NCBI RefSeq assembly: GCF_900156895.1
Contig: NZ_FTPD01000078.1
Coordinates: 1 to 64,000, forward strand
DNA: 64,000 nucleotides
Direction of reading: 5' to 3'
DNA from: Mesorhizobium prunaredense
GTDB taxonomy: Bacteria; Pseudomonadota; Alphaproteobacteria; Rhizobiales; Rhizobiaceae
Every line of letters starts with the position of its first letter. Positions within the stretch are counted from its first letter, which is position 1. The notes beneath the pieces are model-generated. The model saw only the letters and a program-made list of their open reading frames with translations. It was not told the origin of the DNA and made no database searches. The translations under genes and the position numbers were made by a program. Below are positions 25,599-34,188 of the stretch, in pieces.

Positions 25599-25701
25599 TA
25601 GAGCGGTTCATCGTTTCACGGAAACGATGAACCGCTCTAACTCTTTGTTTGACGCAATTCCGGACGGAAAACCGTTTCACACTTTTCCTGGAATTGCTCT
25701 A
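25599..25701. repeat. RIME-like intergenic element
   Basis: The left half is a perfect 18-bp inverted repeat (AGAGCGGTTCATCGTTTC and its complement, 3-nt loop ACG, 25600-25638). The right half begins AATTCCGGACGGAAAACCG and ends TTTTCCTGGAATTGCTCTAG. The final CTA (25699-25701) is the stop codon, on the minus strand, of the creatininase-like gene. A partial reverse copy is at 24-70. Confidence 0.85.
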
Positions 25702-26502
25702 GGTCAGCCAGTCGGCGAGCTTGGCCTTTCTCACATCTCTGATCAGGCCGATGAAACCGTCGGCCTGATGCTCGGCGGTCAGCCGGCCCTTTTCGGCTGC
25801 TGCAATGCCGGCGTCGCCGACCACGCCATTCGGATTGAGGTCGGTGGCAATCCAGGCAAAGGCATGCGTTCCGGTGTGGCGCAGCAGCGAAAACTCCTTT
25901 TCGGCGCGAGCGACGTTGGAAATGAAATTGTCGGCCTTGGCCATGTCGACGAGTTCCGGCCGGAAATGCAGCATCAACGAGGTCTCGACGTCGCCGCCAT
26001 GGATGCCGTGACGGTCCTCGAGCTCGGTGAACATGCCGGCCGGCCGGCCAAAGCGCTGCCAGCTCGTCTTCACCGCCAGCATTTTGGCGCGCACGCGCAA
26101 TTCGCGCGTGATGATGCCCATGATCTCCTCGTTACCGCCATGCGAGTTGACGACGATCAGTTTCCTGACGCCGGCCCGCGCAATCGACAGGCCAAGCTCG
26201 GTCCAGGCTTCGATCAAGGTCGCCGCCGGCAAAGTGAGCGTTCCCGGTGCATGCAGATGCTCGTTCGACTTGCCCACCGCCTGGACCGGCAGGATGCGGA
26301 TGTCGAGATCGCCGGGCAGGCGAGCGATCACCGTTTCCAGCATGCCGTTCATGATCGAGGTGTCGGTCGAAACCGGCAGATGCGGCCCGTGCTGTTCGAT
26401 CGCCGCCACCGGCAGGACGGCGATCGTCGCCTCCGGATCGACGGTGGCGTATTCGGTGGTCCGGTAATCGCCCCACCACACGCGTTTTTTTGTTCCGGCC
26501 AT
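25699..26502 (-). CDS. Creatininase-family amidohydrolase
   Basis: The 267-aa metal-dependent amidohydrolase has family motifs: PVAAIEQHGPHLPVSTDT (metal ligands E and D, near residue 33), VNSHGGNEE near 118 and IHGGDVETSLML near 166. The family includes creatininase, FAPy deformylase (ArfB) and MftE, so the substrate cannot be named. The ATG at 26502 gives MAGTKKRVWWGDYRT; the open frame beyond it runs into an intergenic repeat. The product might release methylated amines (creatine to sarcosine) for the later pathway, but this is speculative. Confidence 0.82.
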   Translation of the reverse strand: MAGTKKRVWWGDYRTTEYATVDPEATIAVLPVAAIEQHGPHLPVSTDTSIMNGMLETVIARLPGDLDIRILPVQAVGKSNEHLHAPGTLTLPAATLIEAWTELGLSIARAGVRKLIVVNSHGGNEEIMGIITRELRVRAKMLAVKTSWQRFGRPAGMFTELEDRHGIHGGDVETSLMLHFRPELVDMAKADNFISNVARAEKEFSLLRHTGTHAFAWIATDLNPNGVVGDAGIAAAEKGRLTAEHQADGFIGLIRDVRKAKLADWLT

Positions 26503-26533
26503 TTTGAACCTCGAAGAGACTGAATACGCGTCT

Positions 26534-26660
26534 GCGCTGCCCCTCGCCCTTGCCCTCTCCCCGTAAAGGACGGGGAGAGGGGATCGCCAGTGTTTCGGCC
26601 AGCCTCTTCTCCCAATCACTAACGCGGAGAAGGTGCCGGCAGGCGGATGAGGGGCAGCAC
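26534..26660. repeat. 127-bp palindromic intergenic element
   Basis: The left end GCTGCCCCTCGCCCTTGCCC, an inner CTCTCCCCGTAAAGGACGGGGAGAG hairpin (26553 on), and the right end GGTGCCGGCAGGCGGATGAG show membership of the family at 21421 and 30087, with the right inner arm degenerate. It fills the gap between the creatininase-like and RidA-like genes. Confidence 0.75.
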
Positions 26661-26713
26661 CAGCATTTGTCGTGTAACTTGAGATCAACGGCCTGTCGAT
26701 TCCAGCCGGCTCC

Positions 26714-27097
26714 TCACCCTGCCGCGATGACCTCGATCTCGACCTTGAATTCCGGCCGCGCGAAACCGGATACGATCATCAGCGTCGAAGCCGGCGCCGG
26801 GCTGGTGAACAGGCGATCGCGAACGTCCATATAGGGTTTCAGGAAGGCGCGGTCGGTGACATAGGCGTTGATGCGGACGATGTCGGAAAGTCCAAGCCCG
26901 GCGTCGCCGAGAATCGCTGCGATGTTTTGAAAACAGAGATCGGCCTGCGCGCCGGCATCCTCCGGGATCTGACCGTCCGGCGTGATGGCGACCTGGCCAG
27001 AACACAGCACCAGCCGCTTGCCGGGCGGCACCTCGACGCCATGGCTGTAGCGGGCAAAGGGCGGCTTGATCGACTTCGGCGTCAGGAATTTGAACAT
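26714..27097 (-). CDS. RidA/YjgF/Rid-family protein
   Basis: The 127-aa protein has the Rid fold (GQVAITPDGQ near residue 34, FQNIAAILGDAGLGLSDIVRINAYVTD near 56). Instead of the RidA active-site arginine motif it ends GFARPEFKVEIEVIA, close to the canonical arrangement with R near 113. RidA deaminates reactive enamine/imine intermediates; other Rid subfamilies take part in catabolic routes. It lies divergent to the ABC operon that follows and on the same strand as the creatininase-like gene. Confidence 0.8.
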   Translation of the reverse strand: MFKFLTPKSIKPPFARYSHGVEVPPGKRLVLCSGQVAITPDGQIPEDAGAQADLCFQNIAAILGDAGLGLSDIVRINAYVTDRAFLKPYMDVRDRLFTSPAPASTLMIVSGFARPEFKVEIEVIAAG

Positions 27098-27351
27098 GAA
27101 AATCTCCAGTCTGCCGCCAGCCTAAGGCCGGATTGGGCGAGCCTTCAAGATGCGGTGCATGTTATCAGGGCGATTGTGGACAGGCGTTCAAAAAATAGGC
27201 ACGATGCCTTCGGTACAGCATGACCCGTCCGGCCTTCGCCCACCACCGTTGCGCAGGCGGGCGGTCTCGGCGATGGCATGTGTCTTGCTTCTTGAATCGA
27301 TGGTGTCGAGCCCGGTGCGTGGCGCGCCGGAGCCAACAGAGGGTGGTGTGG

Positions 27352-28356
27352 ATGGACGGAAAACTCAAGATTTCGGTGCGCGCGATCGTGCTGCTTGCCG
27401 CAAGCACGCTGAGCGCGGCAGCAAATGAAAAAGTCACGTTCGGCACCAACTGGCTCGCCCAGGCCGAGCACGGCGGCTACTATCAGGCGGCCGCTGATGG
27501 CACCTATGCCGCTTGCGGGCTCGACGTAACCATCATGCAAGGTGGCCCGCAGGTCAGCGGTCGGCCGCTGTTGCTCGCCGGCAAGATCGACTTCTACATG
27601 GGCGGCAACATGCTGCAGGCCTTCGACGCCGTGCAGCAGGAGATTCCGCTGCGCGTCGTCGCCGCCTCGTTCCAGAAAGAGCCGCAGGTGATCATGAGCC
27701 ATCCGGGTCAGGGGCTCGACAGATGGGAGGATCTGAAGAACGCGGACCAGTACATCATCGCTGACGAAGGTGCACAGAGCTACTTCCAGTGGATGATCAC
27801 GGAGTTCGGCTTCGATCCGGCCAAGCGCGTGCCCTATACGTTCAACCCCGCACCCTTCATCGCCAATCCGAAGTCGATCCAGCAGGGTTACGTGACCTCG
27901 GAGCCCTTCGCCGTCGCCAAGGAAGGCGGCTTCCAGCCCAATGTGTTCCTGCTCGCCGACTACGGCTTCGACACTTATGCGACGACGATCGAGACCATGC
28001 AGGCGACGATCGACAAGCGGCCGGAGGTGGTTCAGTGCTTCGTCGATGGCTCGGCCAAGGGTTGGTACAACTATCTCTACGGCGACAACGCTGCCGCCAA
28101 CGCGGCGATCAAGAAGGACAACCCCGATATCAGCGACGAGCAGATCGCGTTTTCGATCGAGCAGATGAAGAAATTCGGCATCGTCGATTCCGGCGACACG
28201 GAGAAACTCGGCATCGGCGCGATGACCGACGCGCGCATCCAGAGCTTCTACGACAAGATGGTCAAGGCCAAGGTCGTGCCGGCCGACGTCGACATCAAGA
28301 AGTCCTACACGCTGGCCTTCGTCAACAAGGGCGTCGGGATCGACCTGAAGAAATAG
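27352..28356 (+). CDS. NMT1/THI5-type ABC transporter substrate-binding protein
   Basis: The 334-aa periplasmic protein has a signal peptide (MDGKLKISVRAIVLLAAST) and the SsuA/ThiY fold: FGTNWLAQAEHGGYYQA, LLLAGKIDFYMGGN, then ADQYIIADEGAQSYFQW. The GGYYQA motif is shared with pyrimidine (HMP/FAMP)-binding ThiY-like proteins, fitting a heterocyclic amine ligand; no TPP riboswitch precedes it. The ATG at 27352 has AGAGGG 8 nt upstream; the longer open frame lacks a signal at its N-terminus. It is the first gene of an operon with ATPase and permease. Confidence 0.85.
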   Translation: MDGKLKISVRAIVLLAASTLSAAANEKVTFGTNWLAQAEHGGYYQAAADGTYAACGLDVTIMQGGPQVSGRPLLLAGKIDFYMGGNMLQAFDAVQQEIPLRVVAASFQKEPQVIMSHPGQGLDRWEDLKNADQYIIADEGAQSYFQWMITEFGFDPAKRVPYTFNPAPFIANPKSIQQGYVTSEPFAVAKEGGFQPNVFLLADYGFDTYATTIETMQATIDKRPEVVQCFVDGSAKGWYNYLYGDNAAANAAIKKDNPDISDEQIAFSIEQMKKFGIVDSGDTEKLGIGAMTDARIQSFYDKMVKAKVVPADVDIKKSYTLAFVNKGVGIDLKK

Positions 28357-28365
28357 CACCCGGGC

Positions 28366-29196
28366 ATGATGCAGGAGAAAGTGGCGCAAGCGCCGGCAAG
28401 CGCATCGGGCAAAGGTCCGATGCTGCTGGCGCTGCGCGGCGTCGGCAAAGTCTTTTCAAACGGCGTGACAGCGCTCAGAGACGTCGACCTGACGATCCGG
28501 GAAGGCGACTTCGTCAGCCTTCTCGGCCCGTCCGGCTGTGGCAAGTCGACGGCCTTGCGCCTCATCGCCGGTCTTGCGACGCCGACCTCCGGCCTGCTCG
28601 ACTGGCGCGGCAGCAGCGCTGCCGATCGCTCTGACATCGGCTTCGTCTTCCAGGAACCGACGCTGCTGCCCTGGGCCGACGTCTTCGACAATGTCTGGCT
28701 GCCGCTCAGGCTGAGGGGCGTGTCGCGGGCCAAGGCTGCACCTGTCGTGATGGAGATGCTGGCGCGGGTTCATCTGACCGGCTTCGAGAAGGCCGTGCCG
28801 CGCGAATTGTCCGGCGGCATGAAGATGCGCGTCTCGATCGCCCGCGCCATGGTGACCAAGCCGCGTATTCTGCTGATGGACGAGCCATTTGCGGCATTGG
28901 ACGAGATCACCCGCTTCAAGCTCAACAACGATCTTCTGGAACTGTGGCAGGACGAGCGTTTTACCGTCGTCTTCGTGACCCACAGCGTCTTCGAAAGCGT
29001 TTTCCTCTCCAACCGAGTCGTCGTCATGGCGGCGCGACCGGGCAGGGTGTTCAAAGAGCTCGCCATCGATGCGTCCTATCCGCGCAACGAAGCCTTCCGC
29101 ACTTCGCCCGCCTATGCCGCGCTCTGCCGCCAGGCGTCCGATGTGCTGATCGGCGCCATCAACTCAACCGCCGGACCTCATCATGACGGCCATTGA
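28366..29196 (+). CDS. ABC transporter ATPase (SsuB/ThiZ type)
   Basis: The 276-aa ATPase has Walker A LLGPSGCGKST near residue 53, the Q-loop FVFQEPTLLPWADV, ABC signature LSGGMKMR near 148 and Walker B LLMDEPFAALDE. It belongs to the nitrate/sulfonate/taurine importer class. It follows the binding-protein gene by 9 bp and overlaps the permease start by 14 bp. The first ATG pair (28366) has a poor ribosome site; ATG 28420 is an alternative. Confidence 0.9.
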   Translation: MMQEKVAQAPASASGKGPMLLALRGVGKVFSNGVTALRDVDLTIREGDFVSLLGPSGCGKSTALRLIAGLATPTSGLLDWRGSSAADRSDIGFVFQEPTLLPWADVFDNVWLPLRLRGVSRAKAAPVVMEMLARVHLTGFEKAVPRELSGGMKMRVSIARAMVTKPRILLMDEPFAALDEITRFKLNNDLLELWQDERFTVVFVTHSVFESVFLSNRVVVMAARPGRVFKELAIDASYPRNEAFRTSPAYAALCRQASDVLIGAINSTAGPHHDGH

Positions 29197-30034
29197 AGAA
29201 CACGCACTGACGCTCGATCCAGAGGAGGCGCGTCGCGTGCGCCAGGAGCGGCTCGAGCGGATCGGCCGATGGCTGCTGCCGCTGGCGATCATGGTCCTGG
29301 CCATCTGGCTGTGGGACCGCCTCTGCATCTGGAACGACATCCCGAAATATATCCTGCCGCGCCCCGGTGTGGTGCTGCAAACGCTGTTCGACGATGCCGG
29401 GCTGCTGTTCTCCTCGCTGCTGGTGACGCTCAGGATCACCTTTCTCAGCCTGCTTCTGGCGGTCATCGGCGGTGTCGGGCTGGCGGTGCTGTTTACGCAA
29501 TCGAAATGGGTGGAGATGTCGTTCTTCCCGTTTGCCATCGTGCTGCAGGTGACGCCGATCGTCGCGATCTTCCCGCTGATCAACATCTATGTCGACAACC
29601 AGACGACCAAGCTTCTGCTGTGTGCCTGGATCGTCGCTTTCTTCCCGATCCTGTCCAATACGACGCTCGGCCTCAACTCGGTCGACCGCAATCTGCGCGA
29701 CATGTTCAGACTTAACGGCGCGACCCGCTGGCAGCAATTGCGCTACCTGCGCCTTCCGGCGGCGATGCCCTATTTCCTCGGCGGGCTGAAGATCGCCGGC
29801 GGCCTGTCGCTGATCGGCGCGGTGGTGGCGGAGTTCGTCGCCGGGGCCCAGGGACAGTCGTCGGGGCTGGCCTCGCGCATCATCGAGGCCGGCTACCGGC
29901 TCAACGCACCGCGGCTGTTCGCGGCGCTGATCCTGATCTCGTTCACCGGCATTCTGATCTTCCTGGTGCTGTCGCTGATCTCACATCTGATCCTGCGACG
30001 CTGGCACGAGAGTGCGCTGAAGCAGGAGCGATGA
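29183..30034 (+). CDS. ABC transporter permease (SsuC/ThiX type)
   Basis: The 283-aa protein has six predicted membrane helices and the coupling EAA-like loop DRNLRDMFRLNGATRWQQLRYLRLPAAMPYFLGGL. It completes the importer with the two preceding genes. A 226-bp gap filled by a palindromic element separates it from the amidohydrolase gene. Confidence 0.9.
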   Translation: MTAIEEHALTLDPEEARRVRQERLERIGRWLLPLAIMVLAIWLWDRLCIWNDIPKYILPRPGVVLQTLFDDAGLLFSSLLVTLRITFLSLLLAVIGGVGLAVLFTQSKWVEMSFFPFAIVLQVTPIVAIFPLINIYVDNQTTKLLLCAWIVAFFPILSNTTLGLNSVDRNLRDMFRLNGATRWQQLRYLRLPAAMPYFLGGLKIAGGLSLIGAVVAEFVAGAQGQSSGLASRIIEAGYRLNAPRLFAALILISFTGILIFLVLSLISHLILRRWHESALKQER

Positions 30035-30086
30035 TGGTGGGTCGTGTTCAAGGCAAAAACTGCCTGTTATCCTTTCCGGCGTTGGC

Positions 30087-30259
30087 GCTGCCCCTCATCG
30101 CCCTGCCGGGCACTTCTCCCCGTATAGAGACGGGGAGAAGGGCGCTTTCATCGACGGTTTCGCCAACCACCAGCGTCGCAGAACGAGCGCCAAGGCTGCC
30201 GTCAGCCCCCTTCTCCCAGTTCACGGGGAGAAGATGCCGGCAGGCAGATGGGGGGCAGC
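30087..30259. repeat. 173-bp palindromic element abutting a start codon
   Basis: Left end GCTGCCCCTCATCGCCCTGC; right end GCAGGCAGATGGGGGGCAGC; inner CTCCCCGT hairpin arms. The right end stops 1 bp before the ATG of the amidohydrolase gene at 30261, so its GGGGGG run is placed like a ribosome-binding site. The element lies inside what is otherwise a compact operon. Confidence 0.8.
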
Positions 30260-30260
30260 G

Positions 30261-31574
30261 ATGACCTCAGAAATTATCCCCGAAACCGGCCAATTCGTAC
30301 TTTCCAACGTCCGGCTTCACGCATCACTTACGCCGGGACTCTCCGTAGCCTTCGATGCAGACGGCTTCGCGCTCGCCGACATCGCCGTCGTCGACGGCAA
30401 AATCTCCAGCATTACCGCGCGCGGCCGTTCCAATTCGCCCGCCGGCGCCCTCGACCTCGGCGGCCGTATCGTCGTGCCATGCTTCGTCGACTGCCACTCC
30501 CATATCGACAAAGGCCATATCTGGCCTCGAAAACCCAATCCGGACGGCACCTTCATGGGCGCGCTGAACGCCACCGGCGCCGACCGCGTTGCCCGCTGGA
30601 GCGCCGAGGACGTCGCTCGCCGCATGGATTTTTCGCTGCGTTGCGCCTACGCGCACGGCACAAGGGCTTTGCGCACCCACCTCGACAGCGTCGCACCGCA
30701 GGAGGAGATCTCCTGGCCGGTGTTCGAGACGGTGCGGGAAAAATGGCGTGGCCGCATCGAGCTGCAGGCCGCTTGCCTGCTCGGCATCGAAGGCGTGCGC
30801 GACAAGAAATGGTTCGAGGGACTGGCCAAACGCGTCGCCGCGGCCAACGGTGTGCTCGGCGTCGTCACCTATATGCTGCCGGACCTGGAAGAGCTTCTCG
30901 ATCGGGTTTTCGCGCAGGCGATCAAGCATGGCCTCGACCTGGATTTTCATGCCGACGAGACCGACGATACCTCGGCGATCTCGCTGAAGAAGATCGCCGA
31001 GGCGGCCCTGTGGAACGGGTTTGAGGGAAACATCCTCGTCGGCCACTGCTGCTCGCTGGCACGCCAGCCCGATCTCGACGTGCTCGACACGCTGGACAAG
31101 GTGGCGAAGGCGGGGCTCGCCGTGGTGTCGCTGCCGATGTGCAATCTCTATCTGCAGGACCGGCGCGGCGACAAGACCACGCCGCGCTGGCGTGGCGTGA
31201 CGCTGCTGCACGAGATGAAGGCGCGCGGCATTCCAGTCGCCGTCGCCTCCGACAACACCCGCGATCCGTTCTACGCCTATGGCGATCTCGACATGCTGGA
31301 GGTCTATCGCATGGCAACGCGTATCCTGCATTTCGATCACCCGGTCGGCGACTGGCCGCAAGCGGTGACTTCGACGCCGGCCAAGGTGATGCGGCTCGAC
31401 GGTTTTGGCACGCTTGCCGCCGGCGGCGCTGCCGATTTCGTCGTCTTTAGGGGACGGAGCTGGACGGAATTGCTGTCGCGGCCCGAATCGGATCGCATCG
31501 TGGTGCGTGATGGTCGCGCCATCGAACGCCAATTGCCCGACTATGCCGAACTCGACGATCTGATGGTGCGATGA
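30261..31574 (+). CDS. Cytosine-deaminase-like amidohydrolase
   Basis: The 437-aa protein is a TIM-barrel amidohydrolase resembling bacterial cytosine deaminase: FVDCHSHIDKGHIWPRK near residue 75 (metal HxH), DFHADETDDTSA near 230, GHCCSL near 262 and VASDNTRDPFYAYGDLDMLE near 330 (catalytic Asp). It probably hydrolyses a C-N bond in a heterocycle delivered by the importer; cytosine itself is not assured. The ATG at 30261 directly follows a palindromic element that supplies the purine-rich leader. The stop overlaps the oxidase start. Confidence 0.82.
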   Translation: MTSEIIPETGQFVLSNVRLHASLTPGLSVAFDADGFALADIAVVDGKISSITARGRSNSPAGALDLGGRIVVPCFVDCHSHIDKGHIWPRKPNPDGTFMGALNATGADRVARWSAEDVARRMDFSLRCAYAHGTRALRTHLDSVAPQEEISWPVFETVREKWRGRIELQAACLLGIEGVRDKKWFEGLAKRVAAANGVLGVVTYMLPDLEELLDRVFAQAIKHGLDLDFHADETDDTSAISLKKIAEAALWNGFEGNILVGHCCSLARQPDLDVLDTLDKVAKAGLAVVSLPMCNLYLQDRRGDKTTPRWRGVTLLHEMKARGIPVAVASDNTRDPFYAYGDLDMLEVYRMATRILHFDHPVGDWPQAVTSTPAKVMRLDGFGTLAAGGAADFVVFRGRSWTELLSRPESDRIVVRDGRAIERQLPDYAELDDLMVR

Positions 31575-32971
31575 TGGACATTTCGGCACTGAAGCGCGAC
31601 CTCGACGGTCTGAAGATCGACGATCATCCGGCGATCATTCAGCAGAAGAGCCGCGATTTCTACTGGTACAGCCCGGTGCTGAAGCAACAGCTCGACCATG
31701 TCACCGGCGACCTGATCGTGACGCCAAAGACCGAAGAAGAGGTGATCCGCGTGCTTGCCGCTTGCCACCGGCATGGCATTCCGGTGACGCCACGCGGCAG
31801 CGGCACCGGCAATTACGGTCAGGCGATGCCCTTGTCCGGCGGCGTCGTGCTCAATCTCGCCGAGATGAACGCAGTCAAGACGATCGCGCCCGGCCGTGTC
31901 GTGACCGGTCCCGGTGCCGTCCTCGCCGACATCGACAGGGCGACGCGCGCCCATTCCGGCCAGGAGCTTCGGATGTCGCCATCGACCTACAACACCGCTT
32001 CGATCGGCGGATTCGTTGCCGGCGGCTCGGGCGGCATCGGCTCGATTCGCTGGGGCGGGCTGCGCGACCTCGGCAATGTCATCCGGCTCAAGACCGTGAC
32101 CATGGAGGCGGAGCCTCGCATCATGGGTCTTACCGGCGAGGAGGTGCTGAAGGTGATGCATGCCTACGGCACCAACGGCATCATCACCGAGGTCGAGATG
32201 CCGTTGACCGCGTCCTACGACTGGATCGACGTCATCGTCGGCTTCGACGATTTCATGGATGCGGCCGGCTTCGGCAACGATCTCGCCATTCAGGACGGCA
32301 TCCTGGCGAAGCTGATCACGCCGATCGCCGCGCCGATCCCTTACGACTATTTCAAGCGGCACCAGAAATTCTTCCGGCGCGAGCAAAGCATCGTCGTCTG
32401 CATGATCGCGCCGCATGCGATGGACGCCTTTGTCGCCCTCACGGCGCGCAGCAGGGGCGAGATCGTCTTTCGCGCCGACAAGGAGGCCGATCTTAGGGGT
32501 TTGCCGCCGGCCTATGAGCTGACCTGGAACCACACGACGCTGCGCGCCATCAGGGTCGACCCGACGATTACCTATCTGCAGACCCGCTATCCCTCGCCGG
32601 ATCACCTCGCTTACGTCAAGGCGATGATCGACCGCTTCGGCGACGAGGTGCCGGTTCATCTCGAATTCATTCGCTTCGACGGCGCGATCGGCGTCGCCGG
32701 ACTGCCGTTGGTCCGCTTCACCACAGCCGAGCGGCTCGACGAGATCATCCGCATCCATGAGGACAATGGCTGCTGGGTCTTCAATCCGCACCGCTACACG
32801 CTGGAAGAGGGCGGCATGAAGCAGACGGACGAGGTGCAGCTCGCCTTCAAGCGCGAGACCGATCCGCAAGGGCTGCTCAATCCCGGCAAGATGATCGCCT
32901 GGGAAAACCCTGAGTACGACTATCGCTCTGGCAAGTCGTTCCTGTTCAAGGGGTTGCAGAAGGCGGAATGA
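31571..32971 (+). CDS. FAD-linked oxidase (GlcD/VAO type)
   Basis: The 466-aa flavoprotein has a PCMH-type FAD domain: VTPRGSGTGNYGQAMPLSGG near residue 74, VVTGPGAVLADID, SIGGFVAGGSGGIGSIRWG near 140. The C-terminal end DPQGLLNPGKMI is typical of glycolate/lactate-oxidase-like enzymes. It likely oxidises a hydroxy-acid or alcohol produced in the same pathway. The start overlaps the amidohydrolase stop by 4 bp, so both act in one operon. Confidence 0.85.
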   Translation: MMDISALKRDLDGLKIDDHPAIIQQKSRDFYWYSPVLKQQLDHVTGDLIVTPKTEEEVIRVLAACHRHGIPVTPRGSGTGNYGQAMPLSGGVVLNLAEMNAVKTIAPGRVVTGPGAVLADIDRATRAHSGQELRMSPSTYNTASIGGFVAGGSGGIGSIRWGGLRDLGNVIRLKTVTMEAEPRIMGLTGEEVLKVMHAYGTNGIITEVEMPLTASYDWIDVIVGFDDFMDAAGFGNDLAIQDGILAKLITPIAAPIPYDYFKRHQKFFRREQSIVVCMIAPHAMDAFVALTARSRGEIVFRADKEADLRGLPPAYELTWNHTTLRAIRVDPTITYLQTRYPSPDHLAYVKAMIDRFGDEVPVHLEFIRFDGAIGVAGLPLVRFTTAERLDEIIRIHEDNGCWVFNPHRYTLEEGGMKQTDEVQLAFKRETDPQGLLNPGKMIAWENPEYDYRSGKSFLFKGLQKAE

Positions 32972-33018
32972 ACGATGACGAGCGTACGGTGCTGTCGCGC
33001 TGACCTGCGAGGACTTCG

Positions 33019-33600
33019 GTGAACATCCTCGTGCTCTACGCTCACCCGGTCGAAACCAGCTTCAACGCCGGTTTGCACCGGACGATCGTCGAGCGGCTGA
33101 CGGCCGCCGGTCACGCCGTCGACGACTGCGATCTCTATGCCGAGGATTTCGACCCGCGGCTGACACGGACCGAGCGGCTCGGTTATCACGACGAGCGCGG
33201 CGCCGGTGATCCGGCAGCGCCCTATGTCGAGCGCCTGCTGCGGGTAGAGGCGCTGGTGCTGTCGTTTCCGGTGTGGAACTACGGCTATCCGGCGATCCTG
33301 AAAGGCTTTTTCGACCGCGTCTTCCTGCCCGGCGTCTCGTTCAAGCTGGTCAATGGCAAGGTGCAGCCGTCGCTGCACAACATCCGCAAGCTGGCGGCGG
33401 TCACCACCTATGGCGGCAGCCGGCTCCACGCCATGCTGATGGGCGACCCGCCGCGCAAGCTGGTCAAGCGTGTGTTGCGCGCTACGGTCAAGCCAGGTGC
33501 CTCCGTGTCCTATCTCGCGCATTATTCGATGAACCTGTCGACCGATGAAACGCGGAAGAGATTTTCGGCGAAAGTCGCCGCCAGCATGGATGCCTTCTGA
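33019..33600 (+). CDS. Flavodoxin-fold NAD(P)H oxidoreductase, first of a tandem pair
   Basis: The 193-aa protein is of the NQO1/MdaB/KefF type: MNILVLYAHPVETSFNAGL at the FMN phosphate site, LSFPVWNYGYPAILKGFFDRVFLPG near residue 80. It may reduce quinones or regenerate reduced flavin for the pathway. Translation starts at a GTG (33019) with GAGGA 5 nt upstream. The stop and the next start overlap (TGATG). The second gene is a diverged paralogue, so a tandem duplication is likely. Confidence 0.82.
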   Translation: MNILVLYAHPVETSFNAGLHRTIVERLTAAGHAVDDCDLYAEDFDPRLTRTERLGYHDERGAGDPAAPYVERLLRVEALVLSFPVWNYGYPAILKGFFDRVFLPGVSFKLVNGKVQPSLHNIRKLAAVTTYGGSRLHAMLMGDPPRKLVKRVLRATVKPGASVSYLAHYSMNLSTDETRKRFSAKVAASMDAF

Positions 33601-34187
33601 TGCGGGTCCTGGTGGTTTATTGCCATCCGGTCCCGGAAAGCTTTTGCGCCGCGATCCGCGATAGTGCCACCGAGGTGCTGAAGGCGAGAGGCTGGGAGGT
33701 GCGGCTGCTCGACCTCTATGCGGAGAATTTCGATCCGGTCATGGGCTGCGACGAGCGACGCTCCTACAATGAGCACGCCCCGCAGGATCCGGCGCTCAAG
33801 TCGCATATCGAAAATCTCAACTGGGCCCAGGCAATCCTCTTCATCTATCCGACATGGTGGTATGGGCTGCCGGCGATGCTGAAGGGCTGGCTCGACCGGG
33901 TCTGGGCGACCGATGTCGCCTTCCGGCTACCGGTGGGCAACGGCCGGATCCAGTCGCTGGTGAGGCATGTGACGAAGATCGGGGTGATCACGACATGCGG
34001 CGCACCGACCTGGTGGAGCGTTGTCGTCGGCCAGCCGGGACGCAAGACGATCCTGCGCGGCATGCGGGCGCTTTGCGCCACCCGCTGCAGGACGTTCTTT
34101 CTGGCGCACTACCTGATGGATGCGTCGACAGCGAAGACGAGGGCGGCGTTTCTGGAGAAAGTGCGAACGAAGCTGGAGCGGTTTTGA
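33600..34187 (+). CDS. Flavodoxin-fold NAD(P)H oxidoreductase, second of a tandem pair
   Basis: This 195-aa paralogue of the preceding product has MRVLVVYCHPVPESFCAAI and LFIYPTWWYGLPAMLKGWLDRVW in matching places, plus LLDLYAENFDPVM. It differs by a WWSVVVGQPGRK loop where the first has RLHAMLMGDPPRK, suggesting a different substrate or a heterodimer. It ends 1 bp before the convergent FAD-GcvT gene. Confidence 0.82.
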   Translation: MRVLVVYCHPVPESFCAAIRDSATEVLKARGWEVRLLDLYAENFDPVMGCDERRSYNEHAPQDPALKSHIENLNWAQAILFIYPTWWYGLPAMLKGWLDRVWATDVAFRLPVGNGRIQSLVRHVTKIGVITTCGAPTWWSVVVGQPGRKTILRGMRALCATRCRTFFLAHYLMDASTAKTRAAFLEKVRTKLERF

Positions 34188-34188
34188 G

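Noticed and set aside
27098..27351. TPP riboswitch sought before the ThiY-like operon
   Set aside because: The conserved CTGAGA and ACC-TGATCTGG segments of a THI box are not present.
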